Source: FEN-1099 sp964511015 (GTDB taxonomy: Bacteria; Lernaellota; Lernaellaia; Lernaellales; Lernaellaceae). From it: a stretch of 64,000 nt of DNA. The translations under genes were made by a program, and so were the position numbers. The DNA lies in the NCBI GenBank assembly GCA_964511015.1, contig CAZEDX010000014.1:14022-78021 (forward strand), read 5' to 3'. Numbering within the stretch: the stretch's first letter is position 1; every line of letters starts with the position of its first letter. Positions 18,071 to 25,948 of this stretch are shown piece by piece. The notes beneath the pieces were generated by a model. The model saw only the letters and a program-made list of their open reading frames with translations, was not told the origin of the DNA and did not search any database.

Positions 18071-18098
18071 GCATTTGGTCAGGCAGGAGCGATACAAA

Positions 18099-20036
18099 TT
18101 GCCGGCAAAGCGTCCGCTTAAGATTACCGATACCACCCTCCGCGACGGGCACCAGAGCGCGCTGGCGACCCGCCTGCGGCTGCGCGACATGGAGCCGGTC
18201 GCCGAGTTGCTCGACTCGGTCGGCTTCCACTCGCTCGAGGTGTGGGGCGGCGCGACCTTCGACGTAGCCCACCGCTTCCTCGGCGAAGACCCGTGGGACC
18301 GCCTGCGTTGGATGAAAACCCGCGTCAAGAAGACGCCGCTCCAGATGCTGCTGCGCGGACAGAACCTGGTGGGCTACCGCAATTACGCCGACGACGTCGT
18401 GCGCGCGTTCTGCCACCACGCCGTCGAGTGCGGCATGGACATCTTCCGCGTGTTCGACGCGCTCAACGATCCGCGCAACTGCGAGGCCTCGTTCAAGGCG
18501 CTGCAGGAAACCGGCGCGCACATCCAGGCGACCATCTGTTTCTCGCTGACCGAGCGGCGTGTCGGCGGCGAGGTTTTTCATCTCGACTACTACCGGCGCA
18601 AGGCGAAGGAATTCGTCGAGCTCGGCGCGCACTCGCTGTGCCTGAAGGACATGGCCGGCATCCTGTCGCCGGACGACGCCTACCTGCTGGTGCGCGAGCT
18701 GAAGAAGATCGTCAAAGTGCCGCTGCACCTGCACACGCACTACACCGCGGGCACCGGCGGCATCGCGTACTGGAAGGCCATTGAAGCGGGGGTGGATGTC
18801 ATCGACTGCGCGCTCGCGCCCTTCGCGCTGCGCACCAGTCAGCCGGCGGCGGAACCCTTCGTCGCCGCGCTCGCCGGCACCGATCGCGATACCGGTCTGA
18901 ACCTCGATCTGCTGGCCAAGGCGGGCGACTATATCGAGTCGATCGCGCCGAAGTACCGTCACTTCCTGGACACGTCCAAAATGGCGGTCATCGATACCGG
19001 CGTGATCCGCCACCAGATCCCCGGCGGCATGATCTCCAACCTGGTCAATCAGCTCAAGCAGGCCGACGCGCTCGACCGCTTGCCCGAGGTGTACGCCGAG
19101 CTGCCGCGCACGCGAGCCGACCTCGGTTATCCGCCGCTGGTCACGCCGACCAGCCAGATTGTCGGCGTGCAGGCGGTAATGAACGTTCTGGGCCGCCACC
19201 GCTACGAGATGGTCAGCCAGGAAGTGAAGGACTACTGCTTCGGCCTCTACGGCCGCCCGCCGGCGCCGATCAACAAGAAGGTGCAGGCCAAGGTGCTCAA
19301 GGGCTACGAGCGCGGCGAGAAGCCGATCACCTGCCGCCCGGCCGACGTGCTCGAACCCGAAATGGACAAGGCCGCCGAGGCGGTCAAGGACCTGGCCAAA
19401 GGCGTCGGCGACGTGTTGCTTTACGCGCTGTATCCGCGCACCGGGCTGGCGTTCCTGCGCTACAAATACGGGCTCGATCCGCAGCCGCCGGGCGAGCCGG
19501 CGAAAACGCTGGAAGACGTGCAGCGCGAGGATGCGCTGATCAAGAAGGCGCTGTCCGGCGAGCTGACCACCAAGACCTACGCCGCCGATCTGAAGAACAC
19601 GCGCACCTATCGCGTGGCGGTGGACGGCGAGGTGTTCGAAGTGGCCGTGGAGCTGACCCCGCCGGTGCCTGGCCCGGCCTCGCGTCCGGCCGCGCCGCCG
19701 CCAAGCGCACCGCCAAGCGCTCCCTCGCCGAAGCCGATGCCGACGCCCCACCAGAGCAACCTCAAGCCCGGGCGCCACAGCGGCATCCGGCGGGTGCAGA
19801 CGATGGACGAGAACGAATCGTCCGGCACCTCGGTGCTGGCTCCGATGCCGGGCACCGTCGTGCGCTATCTGGTTGCAGTCGGCGAGACGGTCAAGAAGGG
19901 CCAGACGGTTGTCATCCTCGAAGCCATGAAAATGGAAAACGCCTTGCCCGCGCCGGCCGCCGGCACCGTCGCCGCCCTCGGCCCGCCCCCCGGGGCGAAC
20001 GTGAAGCGGGGGGAAACCCTGGTGACGTTGGGGTAG
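18099..20036 (+). CDS. pycB: Biotin-dependent carboxylase, carboxyltransferase plus biotin-carrier subunit (PycB/OadA type)
   Basis: TTG 18099 is chosen because GGCAGGAG lies just upstream and the next residues align with the family start. The 645-residue protein has the HMGL-like/carboxyltransferase domain with DTTLRDGHQS (residues 11-20), the carbamylated-Lys region CLKDMAGIL, and the LHTHYTAGTGG metal site; a conserved PYC/OADA domain; a Pro/Ala linker; and a biotinyl domain with EAMKMEN (biotin Lys about 611). It moves CO2 between biotin and pyruvate/oxaloacetate. Without the biotin carboxylase or membrane decarboxylase partner nearby, PycB and OadA cannot be separated. The last 72 bases recur diverged at 23091. 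Confidence 0.93.
   Translation: MPAKRPLKITDTTLRDGHQSALATRLRLRDMEPVAELLDSVGFHSLEVWGGATFDVAHRFLGEDPWDRLRWMKTRVKKTPLQMLLRGQNLVGYRNYADDVVRAFCHHAVECGMDIFRVFDALNDPRNCEASFKALQETGAHIQATICFSLTERRVGGEVFHLDYYRRKAKEFVELGAHSLCLKDMAGILSPDDAYLLVRELKKIVKVPLHLHTHYTAGTGGIAYWKAIEAGVDVIDCALAPFALRTSQPAAEPFVAALAGTDRDTGLNLDLLAKAGDYIESIAPKYRHFLDTSKMAVIDTGVIRHQIPGGMISNLVNQLKQADALDRLPEVYAELPRTRADLGYPPLVTPTSQIVGVQAVMNVLGRHRYEMVSQEVKDYCFGLYGRPPAPINKKVQAKVLKGYERGEKPITCRPADVLEPEMDKAAEAVKDLAKGVGDVLLYALYPRTGLAFLRYKYGLDPQPPGEPAKTLEDVQREDALIKKALSGELTTKTYAADLKNTRTYRVAVDGEVFEVAVELTPPVPGPASRPAAPPPSAPPSAPSPKPMPTPHQSNLKPGRHSGIRRVQTMDENESSGTSVLAPMPGTVVRYLVAVGETVKKGQTVVILEAMKMENALPAPAAGTVAALGPPPGANVKRGETLVTLG
19965..20036 (+). repeat. 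Carboxylase 3' end, copy 1 of a 72-bp direct repeat
   Basis: These 72 bases (codons TVAALG ... to the TAG stop) recur at 23091-23162. The first 29 bases are identical; the rest has 10 differences, mostly silent. See copy 2. Confidence 0.85.
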
Positions 20037-20183
20037 GGGCGAAAGCCACCCATCTGAAGCGGCGGAACACGTTCATCCCGAATTCGGGACGCACATTCCC
20101 TTTAACAACTTGAAAAAAAAGTATCATCGGCATCGGAATTAGCAAAGTAACGTACTACGCAACCATCTTGGAGGGAGGTTATC

Positions 20184-20261
20184 TTGGCTATTTACTATGT
20201 GGACAACGACTAGTCGGACGATTCGGGCAACGGCACTTTCCGGGCCAGCGTACTTCGATAG
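20184..20261 (+). pseudogene. Fragment: N-terminus of a beta-helix-type protein, ended by amber codons
   Basis: A strong ribosome site (GGAGGGAGG) precedes TTG 20184. The reading MAIYYVDND, then TAG, then SDDSGNGTF resembles the N-terminal YYVD...D...G motif of right-handed parallel beta-helix surface proteins. Stops at 20211 and 20259 end it after a few residues, and nothing downstream continues the fold. The rest of 20040-20403 shows no gene. I take it as a leftover scrap; the family match rests on a short stretch. Confidence 0.35.
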
Positions 20262-20418
20262 GGGATTGAGTTGTTTTCGATCCTGGGAGAACACATGGTT
20301 ATTTTTGCAATTTGGGAGGCGGCTGGAACATGTTGAACGAAGCCCGTCAAAAACAATTCCGAATTTGGGACGAGAGTGAATCAATAACAAATCGTTTGGA
20401 GAATTGAAGAGGGATTTC

Positions 20419-21252
20419 ATGTGGCTAGTGGTTCCCCTTGGCCTTCTCCTCGTGACGTTGATAGCGACCGAATTGTCAGCTTCTTGGGACGTATACCATT
20501 TCAACAACGATAGCTACGAAATCGATTCGCGCTGCACGGCCAGCAACAACCTTCCGGGCGTAGCAATGCTGAGTCGCTATCGCGCCGAGATGGCCGACTG
20601 GGGATGGAGCAATTCCATCTTCTACCCCGTCCAGCATCCGATGTTCGTTGATCCCGACCTATTTAGCGGTGGACAAGATTACGAATACATTGATGACGCG
20701 AGGATTGCCTGGATGACTGGGCACGGTGGTACGTCGGGGACGATTCCGGCTTTCTTTCGAATGAAATTGCAAACGTTCGAAAGCAGCGTCCTTGAGTCAT
20801 GCTACTTGGCGCCCGAATTCACCATGCGGCTTGGCGACCAAGGGATGCACCTCGATTGGTTGCATGTCATTTCTTGCCATAGCTTGCAAACCGACGACAA
20901 CTCATATCAGTCGTGGAGATCGGTTTTCACCGGAGTACACCAGATTCACGGGTTTCATGGCCTGGCGTGGTTTAGGAGTGCGAATAGCAATCTGGCGTAT
21001 GCGTACGAGGATTTTGCGCACGACTCTCACAGCGCTGCGCTTGCGTTAGAATGGGTGGCTGAACTATTTTTCCCGGAAGAATTCGAGGATCCATTCGGAT
21101 CGGGGATATATCATGACCAATGTCCCGTAGCATATGTTGGCCGGGACACCGTCGCTTCTGCGTTGACGATCTTGAATAACGAGAAATACCCAATTCCTGA
21201 CCGCGTGCCACCAAGCCTGACATATTCCGACGAATTCACACCAACTCACTAG
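20419..21252 (+). CDS. Secreted caspase-like (clan CD-type) peptidase domain protein, cut short by an amber codon
   Basis: ATG 20419 follows GAGGG by 5 bases and opens a signal peptide (WLVVPLGLLLVTLIATELSA). A TTG at 20404 is a weaker alternative. The 277-residue product contains DDARIAWMTGHGG and LDWLHVISCHSL, a His-Gly and a Ser-Cys-His block spaced as in caspase/gingipain-fold peptidases, where His and Cys form the dyad; I think of DUF6345 proteins, from memory. The TAG at 21250-21252 is followed in the same frame by YQLDCISNPVVLLYNDADTLG with no break until 22011, so the original gene was about 530 codons. Base composition is AT-richer than the flanks. Activity of the shortened form is uncertain. 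Confidence 0.65.
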   Translation: MWLVVPLGLLLVTLIATELSASWDVYHFNNDSYEIDSRCTASNNLPGVAMLSRYRAEMADWGWSNSIFYPVQHPMFVDPDLFSGGQDYEYIDDARIAWMTGHGGTSGTIPAFFRMKLQTFESSVLESCYLAPEFTMRLGDQGMHLDWLHVISCHSLQTDDNSYQSWRSVFTGVHQIHGFHGLAWFRSANSNLAYAYEDFAHDSHSAALALEWVAELFFPEEFEDPFGSGIYHDQCPVAYVGRDTVASALTILNNEKYPIPDRVPPSLTYSDEFTPTH

Positions 21253-21279
21253 TACCAACTTGACTGTATCAGCAACCCT

Positions 21280-22011
21280 GTGGTTCTCCTGTACAACGAC
21301 GCGGACACGCTCGGCCTAGATATCTCTGACGCCATTCTGGAAAAGGACCATTCCGGTTGGTCGATACTCACTAATGACCGTTTCGAGATCCGTCGCAGGG
21401 AAACCAGCGGCCATTTTACGTTCGTAGACAAAACGATTTCAGACCTGAAACATTTCCCAGAGGGCGAAGAGCCGGTGACTGAAGAAGACCTGACAAACAA
21501 ATCGATCGATTTGTTGCAGTCGCTCGACGTTCCTTCAGACGAAATCCACGACATTTCGGTGAAGCGGATCATCGATCAAGCAGAGGATGAATTCGGCTTC
21601 GATGTCGGAGATCGTTTAACGGCCGCTTTTCTGGTGTATGTCGACCGCGTGATAGCAAACACACCGGTCGAAGGATCGTACGCCAAACTGTTGTTCACGA
21701 CCGAAGGGCGCCTGATAAAAGTGAGCACTAGGTGGCGGAACGTGACCGGGCAAGCAATTGACATATTGCCGATCATTGAAGAAGAACTACTTCGCAATAC
21801 CGCATTGGCTGTTTCTGCCAAAAGCCTTCTTCATGGTAAGGTTGACGTGTTCTATGGTGGGTATGCCTATGTCGAGGAATTTGGTGAAGACGCGGTCGAA
21901 CAAAAAACCTTTGACCTGCATTTCGTTTTTCGTTACGCGACGGCTGATTCGCCATTGATGTCTGGCGTATTGAATGCGGTGATGGAATCCGCGCTTGCGG
22001 GAGGAGTCTGA
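21280..22011 (+). CDS. In-frame continuation of the interrupted caspase-like gene (propeptide-like C-terminal part)
   Basis: This 243-codon reading starts formally at GTG 21280, but no ribosome site precedes it and the frame runs back without a break to the TAG at 21250. It is therefore most likely the C-terminal half of the upstream gene. The section VDRVIANTPVEGSYAKLLF resembles the inhibitory propeptide fold of secreted peptidases (FTP/PepSY-like), which would fit a self-inhibited protease, though such domains usually sit at the N-terminus. It ends at TGA 22009, overlapping the ATG of the next gene by one base. Confidence 0.5.
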   Translation: MVLLYNDADTLGLDISDAILEKDHSGWSILTNDRFEIRRRETSGHFTFVDKTISDLKHFPEGEEPVTEEDLTNKSIDLLQSLDVPSDEIHDISVKRIIDQAEDEFGFDVGDRLTAAFLVYVDRVIANTPVEGSYAKLLFTTEGRLIKVSTRWRNVTGQAIDILPIIEEELLRNTALAVSAKSLLHGKVDVFYGGYAYVEEFGEDAVEQKTFDLHFVFRYATADSPLMSGVLNAVMESALAGGV

Positions 22012-22496
22012 TGAAAGCCCGGTGCAGCCTCATCCTTCTAGGTCTCGTACTTATGATTGGACAAGAAGCCATCGGCAACCCGATCCAACTTGGCGTCATC
22101 GAGGACGCGTTCCAGTTCAAACAGAACGTGTGCCTGGTCTTCCAAGGCTATTTTTCCAGTGGACCCTACCGTTTGGAGCGTACGATGGACAGTCAGACAA
22201 TACGCATCATGGACGACTGGGAGATACCGGCGGAAGATCCGCTGAAGGAATGCGGGGACTACCGTCTCTATATCTTCGAAGACGCATGCGTACCAGCCGG
22301 CCAAGCGTTGTACACCCTGTTCCAGAAGATGCCCAGCGGCTGGGACAATGCCGGTTCCGAAACCATTCAAGTTGAAGACAGCGGTGAGGAATGCGGCAAC
22401 GACGACGACTGCGCGGCGCTGATCGATCCGGACGAATACCTGCCGTGTAATTTGGACGACGACGACAACGACAACGATGACGGGTGCGGGTGTTGA
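22011..22496 (+). CDS. Small secreted Cys-containing protein with Asp tract and GCGC tail
   Basis: The 161-residue protein has a signal peptide without lipobox (KARCSLILLGLVLMIGQEAIG), a middle part of unknown fold with several Cys (ECGDYRLYIFEDACVP), an acidic Cys-rich stretch (GEECGNDDDCAAL), and the ending DDDDNDNDDGCGC. GGGAGGAG lies before the ATG, and the start overlaps the previous stop (TGATG), so the two genes were one operon. It carries the same tail as the large GCGC proteins elsewhere in the window, even though it sits in AT-richer accessory DNA. Function unknown. Confidence 0.7.
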   Translation: MKARCSLILLGLVLMIGQEAIGNPIQLGVIEDAFQFKQNVCLVFQGYFSSGPYRLERTMDSQTIRIMDDWEIPAEDPLKECGDYRLYIFEDACVPAGQALYTLFQKMPSGWDNAGSETIQVEDSGEECGNDDDCAALIDPDEYLPCNLDDDDNDNDDGCGC

Positions 22497-22505
22497 GGAA
22501 GCAAC

Positions 22506-22865
22506 GTGTCTGAATGGAATCCCATCGCCCTCTGGTTTGCCTTCTTCGTTTTCGGCCAAATGATCGAGACCCCAATCTACGTTGCGTTCGCGCGCGGCCG
22601 GGCTCCATGGTGGCGTGGGGCCTTGGGCGGCTTTGCCTGCACCACAATTACCCACCCGCTGCTTTGGTTCGTCTGGCCCACTGTCGTGCACCCGTGGCTT
22701 GCCTATGCAATCAGCGGCGAATTGATCACCTTCGCCGTCGAGTCGATCGTGTTCTATCTTGTTGTCCGTTCGGTCTCTCTTGCTCGCGCGGCGTCGTCGT
22801 CGTTTGCCGCCAACCTAGCCAGCCTGCTGGCTGGGATAATAGTGCAGTGCGTGTTTCAATTATAA
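22506..22865 (+). CDS. Small four-helix membrane protein
   Basis: GTG 22506 follows GAGGAAG and the upstream stop by 9 bases. The 119-residue protein is almost wholly hydrophobic with about four membrane helices. Motifs include an ETP near the first helix, the helix-start THPLLWFVWP, and GELITFAVESIVFYLVV. I have seen this arrangement in small uncharacterised bacterial membrane proteins but cannot name the family. It would be translated with the GCGC-tailed protein before it, so a role in handling that exported protein is conceivable but unproven. Confidence 0.6.
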   Translation: MSEWNPIALWFAFFVFGQMIETPIYVAFARGRAPWWRGALGGFACTTITHPLLWFVWPTVVHPWLAYAISGELITFAVESIVFYLVVRSVSLARAASSSFAANLASLLAGIIVQCVFQL

Positions 22866-22917
22866 AATTTCAACATAGCCGGTTAGTCTCGTCCGAAATC
22901 GGGATTTGTCTTGGACA

Positions 22918-23090
22918 GTGATCACTCCGGAGCCCAAGTCCGTTTGCGACCTGCGCGCCGTGGCCGTCGATGTTGATGGCGACGTCTTCGCTGTCGGCGG
23001 GGCGGAAAACTCCTCGCGCATGATCACGGTCAAATACTCCCCCACCGGCGACGAGTTATGGGTGGCCGAGTTCGACGCGGACAACCCATG
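22918..23090 (+). pseudogene. Fragment of an SBBP beta-propeller gene
   Basis: One reading frame encodes LRAVAVDVDGDVFAVGG, then MITVKYSPTGDELWVAEFD, which matches one blade of the SBBP (beta-propeller) repeat of bacterial surface proteins (VDxxGNVYVTG ... TVKYxxxGxxxW). It lacks a signal peptide or further blades and stops at TGA 23089. It is GC-rich like the core genome, unlike the AT-richer genes before it, and abuts the carboxylase 3'-end copy. I take it as a scrap of a larger gene. Confidence 0.5.
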
Positions 23091-23162
23091 ACCGTCGCCG
23101 CCCTCGGCCCGCCCCCCGGCGCGAACGTGAAGCGGGGCGAGAGCTTAGTCACGCTGGATTAG
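23091..23162 (+). repeat. Carboxylase 3' end, copy 2 (diverged), far side of the accessory patch
   Basis: Reads TVAALGPPPGANVKRGESLV plus TLD and a TAG stop, against ...GETLVTLG in the true gene ending at 20036. The 72 bases align without gaps: the first 29 identical, then 10 differences of which most are silent, so this copy evolved as coding sequence. It has lost the rest of its gene. Confidence 0.85.
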
Positions 23163-23938
23163 GGGACCGGGTTTCGGATATGGAAGAACGGGTCGCGGTA
23201 CTGTGTGAATAACCACAAACCAATACCAATGTCTCCGTTCCTGTCGATCGTGCCTATCCTGTGAAGCCTGTCCAAAAAGACGTTGTTGCCGAAAAACGCC
23301 ACGTTTTCGTACAACCACGTCGCGCAAGTGTTTGATTTTAAAGACCCCCCTTTTCAGTTCATCGCCAAAAACCGCGCAAAACGAGTCGTTTTCGGCAGGC
23401 AAGTGCTTGTTTTCGTTAGGTCCGATTTCCGTCAAAAGAGCATTTTTCAACCGTGGTTTTTGCCGATTTCGTGCGTGCGGAGACGCGCCGCTGTAAGAGC
23501 GAAAATGCACATTTTGAATGACGGCTCGAAGGGGCTGAAATGGCCGTTCGAAATGCTGTGACAGATTTCACAAGGCGATGGATTTTACATCGGGGCCTGT
23601 TATCCCGACTGAAGCCCGAAGCGAACGCGACGGGCGAGCGGAAAGGATCCCTTCCCAGACCTGATCCCTTCCGCAAAATGGTTGCTGCGCAACTCAAGGA
23701 AGGAACCTCTGCTCGGCTCGCTCGTCGAACTCGTGCGCCTCGGTCGGAGTGACAATCGCCCCTCGGCTGCGCTCGAGCTATGCATATCCCCTTCGCTCAC
23801 GCGTCCGACGACGTGGAGCACAAGGCCGGGTTCGACCTGCTGTGGATGACGTCGTTTCTGGCGGATCGTCAGTCGGCATGCGATTTGAACTGTCGGTTGA
23901 CCTGATGGTATTTTGAGCCGTTGTAACAGAGGTAACCC
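23163..23938. other. Gene-free stretch between the carboxylase scrap and the RHS fragment
   Basis: No open frame here has a ribosome site, a credible start and protein-like composition. The left half (to about 23560) is mixed AT/GC with runs of A and T; the right half is GC-rich. It may hold decayed RHS or carboxylase flanking sequence. No RNA gene or repeat array was recognised. Confidence 0.5.
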
Positions 23939-24682
23939 GTGGGAAGGTCGATGCACGTCGTCTGGCAAACCTGGCACGAGCCCATCGGCGCGGCTGTCGC
24001 GTTGAACGAAGACCCCGATGGCGACGGCACGGCGGTGACGATGAACATTAGAATGCCGGGCCAGTACTTCGACGCGGAGACCGGCCTCCACTACAACTGG
24101 CACCGGTACTACGATCCGGCGGTGGGGAGGTATGTGCAGGCGGAGGTGCCACACCACGATCAATCAGTGATCAATCCGTTCATCTATACGGGCAACAATC
24201 CGTTGAATTGGGCAGACAAGAGCGGATGGAGAGTACAACCAGGCTATGATTGCGTTACCTTTTTGAAAGCCGGCAATCCCGATTCCTTCTGGGCGCTGTT
24301 TCCTCTTCTAAGTGACCCAACTCTTGATGCTTATGCCTGCAGTTGGGATTGTCCAAAAGGACTCACCGTCACTGTTTGCGATGACATCTATCCAAATAAT
24401 CGACCTGATCCGGCTGCTTCTGCACTAAGATTACCCGACGGAAGTTGTGAGTTGAACCTCAGCCGCGATTTCTTCCGGGAACGCACCAATCTAGATGAAG
24501 TCGAACGGTCTTGTCTAATCATGCACGAACAATGTCACCTATCAAAGTACACTAGGGAGGACACGGAGTGTTGGGCGGATGCGGTCCAAGCCGGGTGTCT
24601 TACCAGCCGCGTCGAAGTGTTTCAGGAACGCTTGGCTAAATGCCTAATTGGTGGTCCACCGGGTCCTCCTTGTGTGCGTTAG
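23939..24682 (+). CDS. Orphan RHS-repeat C-terminus with HExxH candidate toxin domain
   Basis: A TAA lies 6 bases before GTG 23939, so this is a detached C-terminal module of 247 residues. Residues to about 95 match the end of the RHS/YD core (DPDGDGTAVTMNIRMPGQYFD, ETGLHYNWHRYYDP, YTGNNPLNWAD). The remaining 150 residues are the variable tip, Cys-rich, with CLIMHEQCHLSKYTREDTECWADA: an HExxH zinc-peptidase motif followed by an acidic residue that could be the third ligand. In full-length RHS proteins such tips are toxins released from the shell. AGAGGTA precedes the GTG, so expression as an orphan is possible. The two membrane proteins downstream are immunity candidates. Confidence 0.7.
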   Translation: MGRSMHVVWQTWHEPIGAAVALNEDPDGDGTAVTMNIRMPGQYFDAETGLHYNWHRYYDPAVGRYVQAEVPHHDQSVINPFIYTGNNPLNWADKSGWRVQPGYDCVTFLKAGNPDSFWALFPLLSDPTLDAYACSWDCPKGLTVTVCDDIYPNNRPDPAASALRLPDGSCELNLSRDFFRERTNLDEVERSCLIMHEQCHLSKYTREDTECWADAVQAGCLTSRVEVFQERLAKCLIGGPPGPPCVR

Positions 24683-24710
24683 TCGGTGGAGAACGTGCGA
24701 ATGAGCAATC

Positions 24711-25208
24711 ATGATGACTGACTTACGAGTTCTAGTCCGCCATCTCTGTGAATCGGCGTGCTGGGGTCCCTCGGAACCGGCGGCGTGGTTCTGTCGGTAT
24801 TTTATCCGAAACTATGGCTGGCAACTGGTGCTCGCGGGGCTGGCGACCGGAGTGTTTGTGCATACGCTGGTCTGCACCGGGTGGATAGTTGGCAGGCGCC
24901 AACGTCCGTATGTTCGATGGCACTATTTCATTCTCAAACTGGTGACCTGGCTGGTTGTGCCCTACGGAGCGACCAATGTCTTTGGCTTTCTTGTTCCGGA
25001 CCAACATCGTCCGTGGTTTGGTCCGAACAATGAGCTGCTGATTTGCGCTGTCTATCTCGCGGTCAGGGTGCCGGTCGTCTTGTTCGTCCTGCGCAAAAAG
25101 GATGTGGTTCCTTTCGAGTTCGCGGCGGCGATGGTCGAGCCATTTCTGATGTTGTCGATCATGAAATGGATCATTGCCAATGTCTTCCCGGCGTGGGGTC
25201 TGACCTAG
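24711..25208 (+). CDS. Membrane protein, first of two paralogues behind the RHS tip (immunity candidate)
   Basis: The 165-residue protein has about four membrane helices. It shares with its downstream neighbour the blocks FIRxxGWQxxxAG, KLxTWLxVPY, and VRVPVVLFVLRKKDVVPF, so the two arose by duplication. It starts 28 bases after the RHS fragment; the ribosome site is weak, and a tiny ORF (ATG 24701, 7 codons) overlaps the start, which might couple translation. Position directly after a toxin-like RHS tip is where immunity genes sit, but membrane-embedded immunity against an HExxH protein would be unusual. No family name known to me. Confidence 0.55.
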   Translation: MMTDLRVLVRHLCESACWGPSEPAAWFCRYFIRNYGWQLVLAGLATGVFVHTLVCTGWIVGRRQRPYVRWHYFILKLVTWLVVPYGATNVFGFLVPDQHRPWFGPNNELLICAVYLAVRVPVVLFVLRKKDVVPFEFAAAMVEPFLMLSIMKWIIANVFPAWGLT

Positions 25209-25232
25209 CGGATGCTGTTCAAGGAGTGACCT

Positions 25233-25670
25233 TTGTTCGATTGGCTATATTTTTGGTTCATTCGTAGCGACGGTTGGCAAGCCATGGTCGCCGGTGTGAT
25301 GGGTGGTCTGGCGGTCCAGGCATTGGTCAACGGTATGTGGCGGGCTTACCACCGCAGTTGGCCGAAAATCGGGTGCGTTTTCTATTTTGCCAAGCTGACA
25401 ACTTGGCTTCTTGTCCCGTACAACCTTCTCTCCTGGTACGCGTTGGGGATTGGGACCATTGCGAACTACTACGATGGCTACCGAGGTTTCTTTCTTATCC
25501 TCCAATACGCACTCATTCGAATTCCTGTGCTAGCGTTCGTTGCGAAGCGAAAAGACTTTGTTGTTTTCGATCTGATTTCCATCGTGTTCGAAGCGGCAAT
25601 CGTTCATGCCTTGTACGGTTGGATACTGGTTCACATCTATCACTTCAACGTCGCGTCTTTGATGCAGTGA
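25233..25670 (+). CDS. Membrane protein, second paralogue behind the RHS tip (immunity candidate)
   Basis: TTG 25233 has AAGGAG 6 bases upstream. The 145-residue protein has about four membrane helices and aligns over its length with the preceding gene (FWFIRSDGWQAMVAG, YFAKLTTWLLVPYN, IRIPVLAFVAKRKDFVVF). Retention of two diverged copies in one operon suggests either distinct partners or stepwise build-up of immunity genes, as seen at RHS loci that exchange their tips. Function is inferred only from position. Confidence 0.6.
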   Translation: MFDWLYFWFIRSDGWQAMVAGVMGGLAVQALVNGMWRAYHRSWPKIGCVFYFAKLTTWLLVPYNLLSWYALGIGTIANYYDGYRGFFLILQYALIRIPVLAFVAKRKDFVVFDLISIVFEAAIVHALYGWILVHIYHFNVASLMQ

Positions 25671-25685
25671 TTGCCTAGCGGAACT

Positions 25686-25754
25686 TCTGACTTCCTGACC
25701 ACCCACCTGGCCGACGGGGTGGGGGAGATCATCGACCCGCTGGCGGCGCGGTAG
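25686..25754 (+). pseudogene. 3' scrap of a core-type gene at the right edge of the patch
   Basis: A short frame reads SDFLTTHLADGVGEIIDPLA and ends at TAG 25752. It is GC-rich with codon use like the core genes and has no start region, so it looks like the last part of a gene whose body was replaced by the patch to its left. The parent gene is not recognised. Confidence 0.3.
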
Positions 25755-25948
25755 GGGGCGCCCACCGATCTTGCCGCTTTTTCGGCCCCCGGGGGGCTTG
25801 CCGTAAGCCCTCGGGATGTGTACCTTTCGCACGCCCGGAGAGGTCTAAACTTTCCACCGAGAAGGGGTGTCGGATAGGCACCGGGTGAGGTGGAACGTAG
25901 GGATTTTCCAGCAACGGCCGACGGGCGAACGAGAAGGAATAGCGGACG

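Noticed and set aside
20184..21252. Amber-codon recoding (TAG read as an amino acid) in the accessory patch
   Set aside because: TAG ends clear core genes here (acyltransferase at 8528, carboxylase at 20036, pepP at 31663), and the in-frame TAGs lie in DNA full of gene scraps, so decay is simpler.
20040..25760. Integrase, transposase or tRNA at the accessory patch
   Set aside because: None of the open frames in either strand shows the motifs of these families, and no tRNA-like T-loop was seen at the borders.
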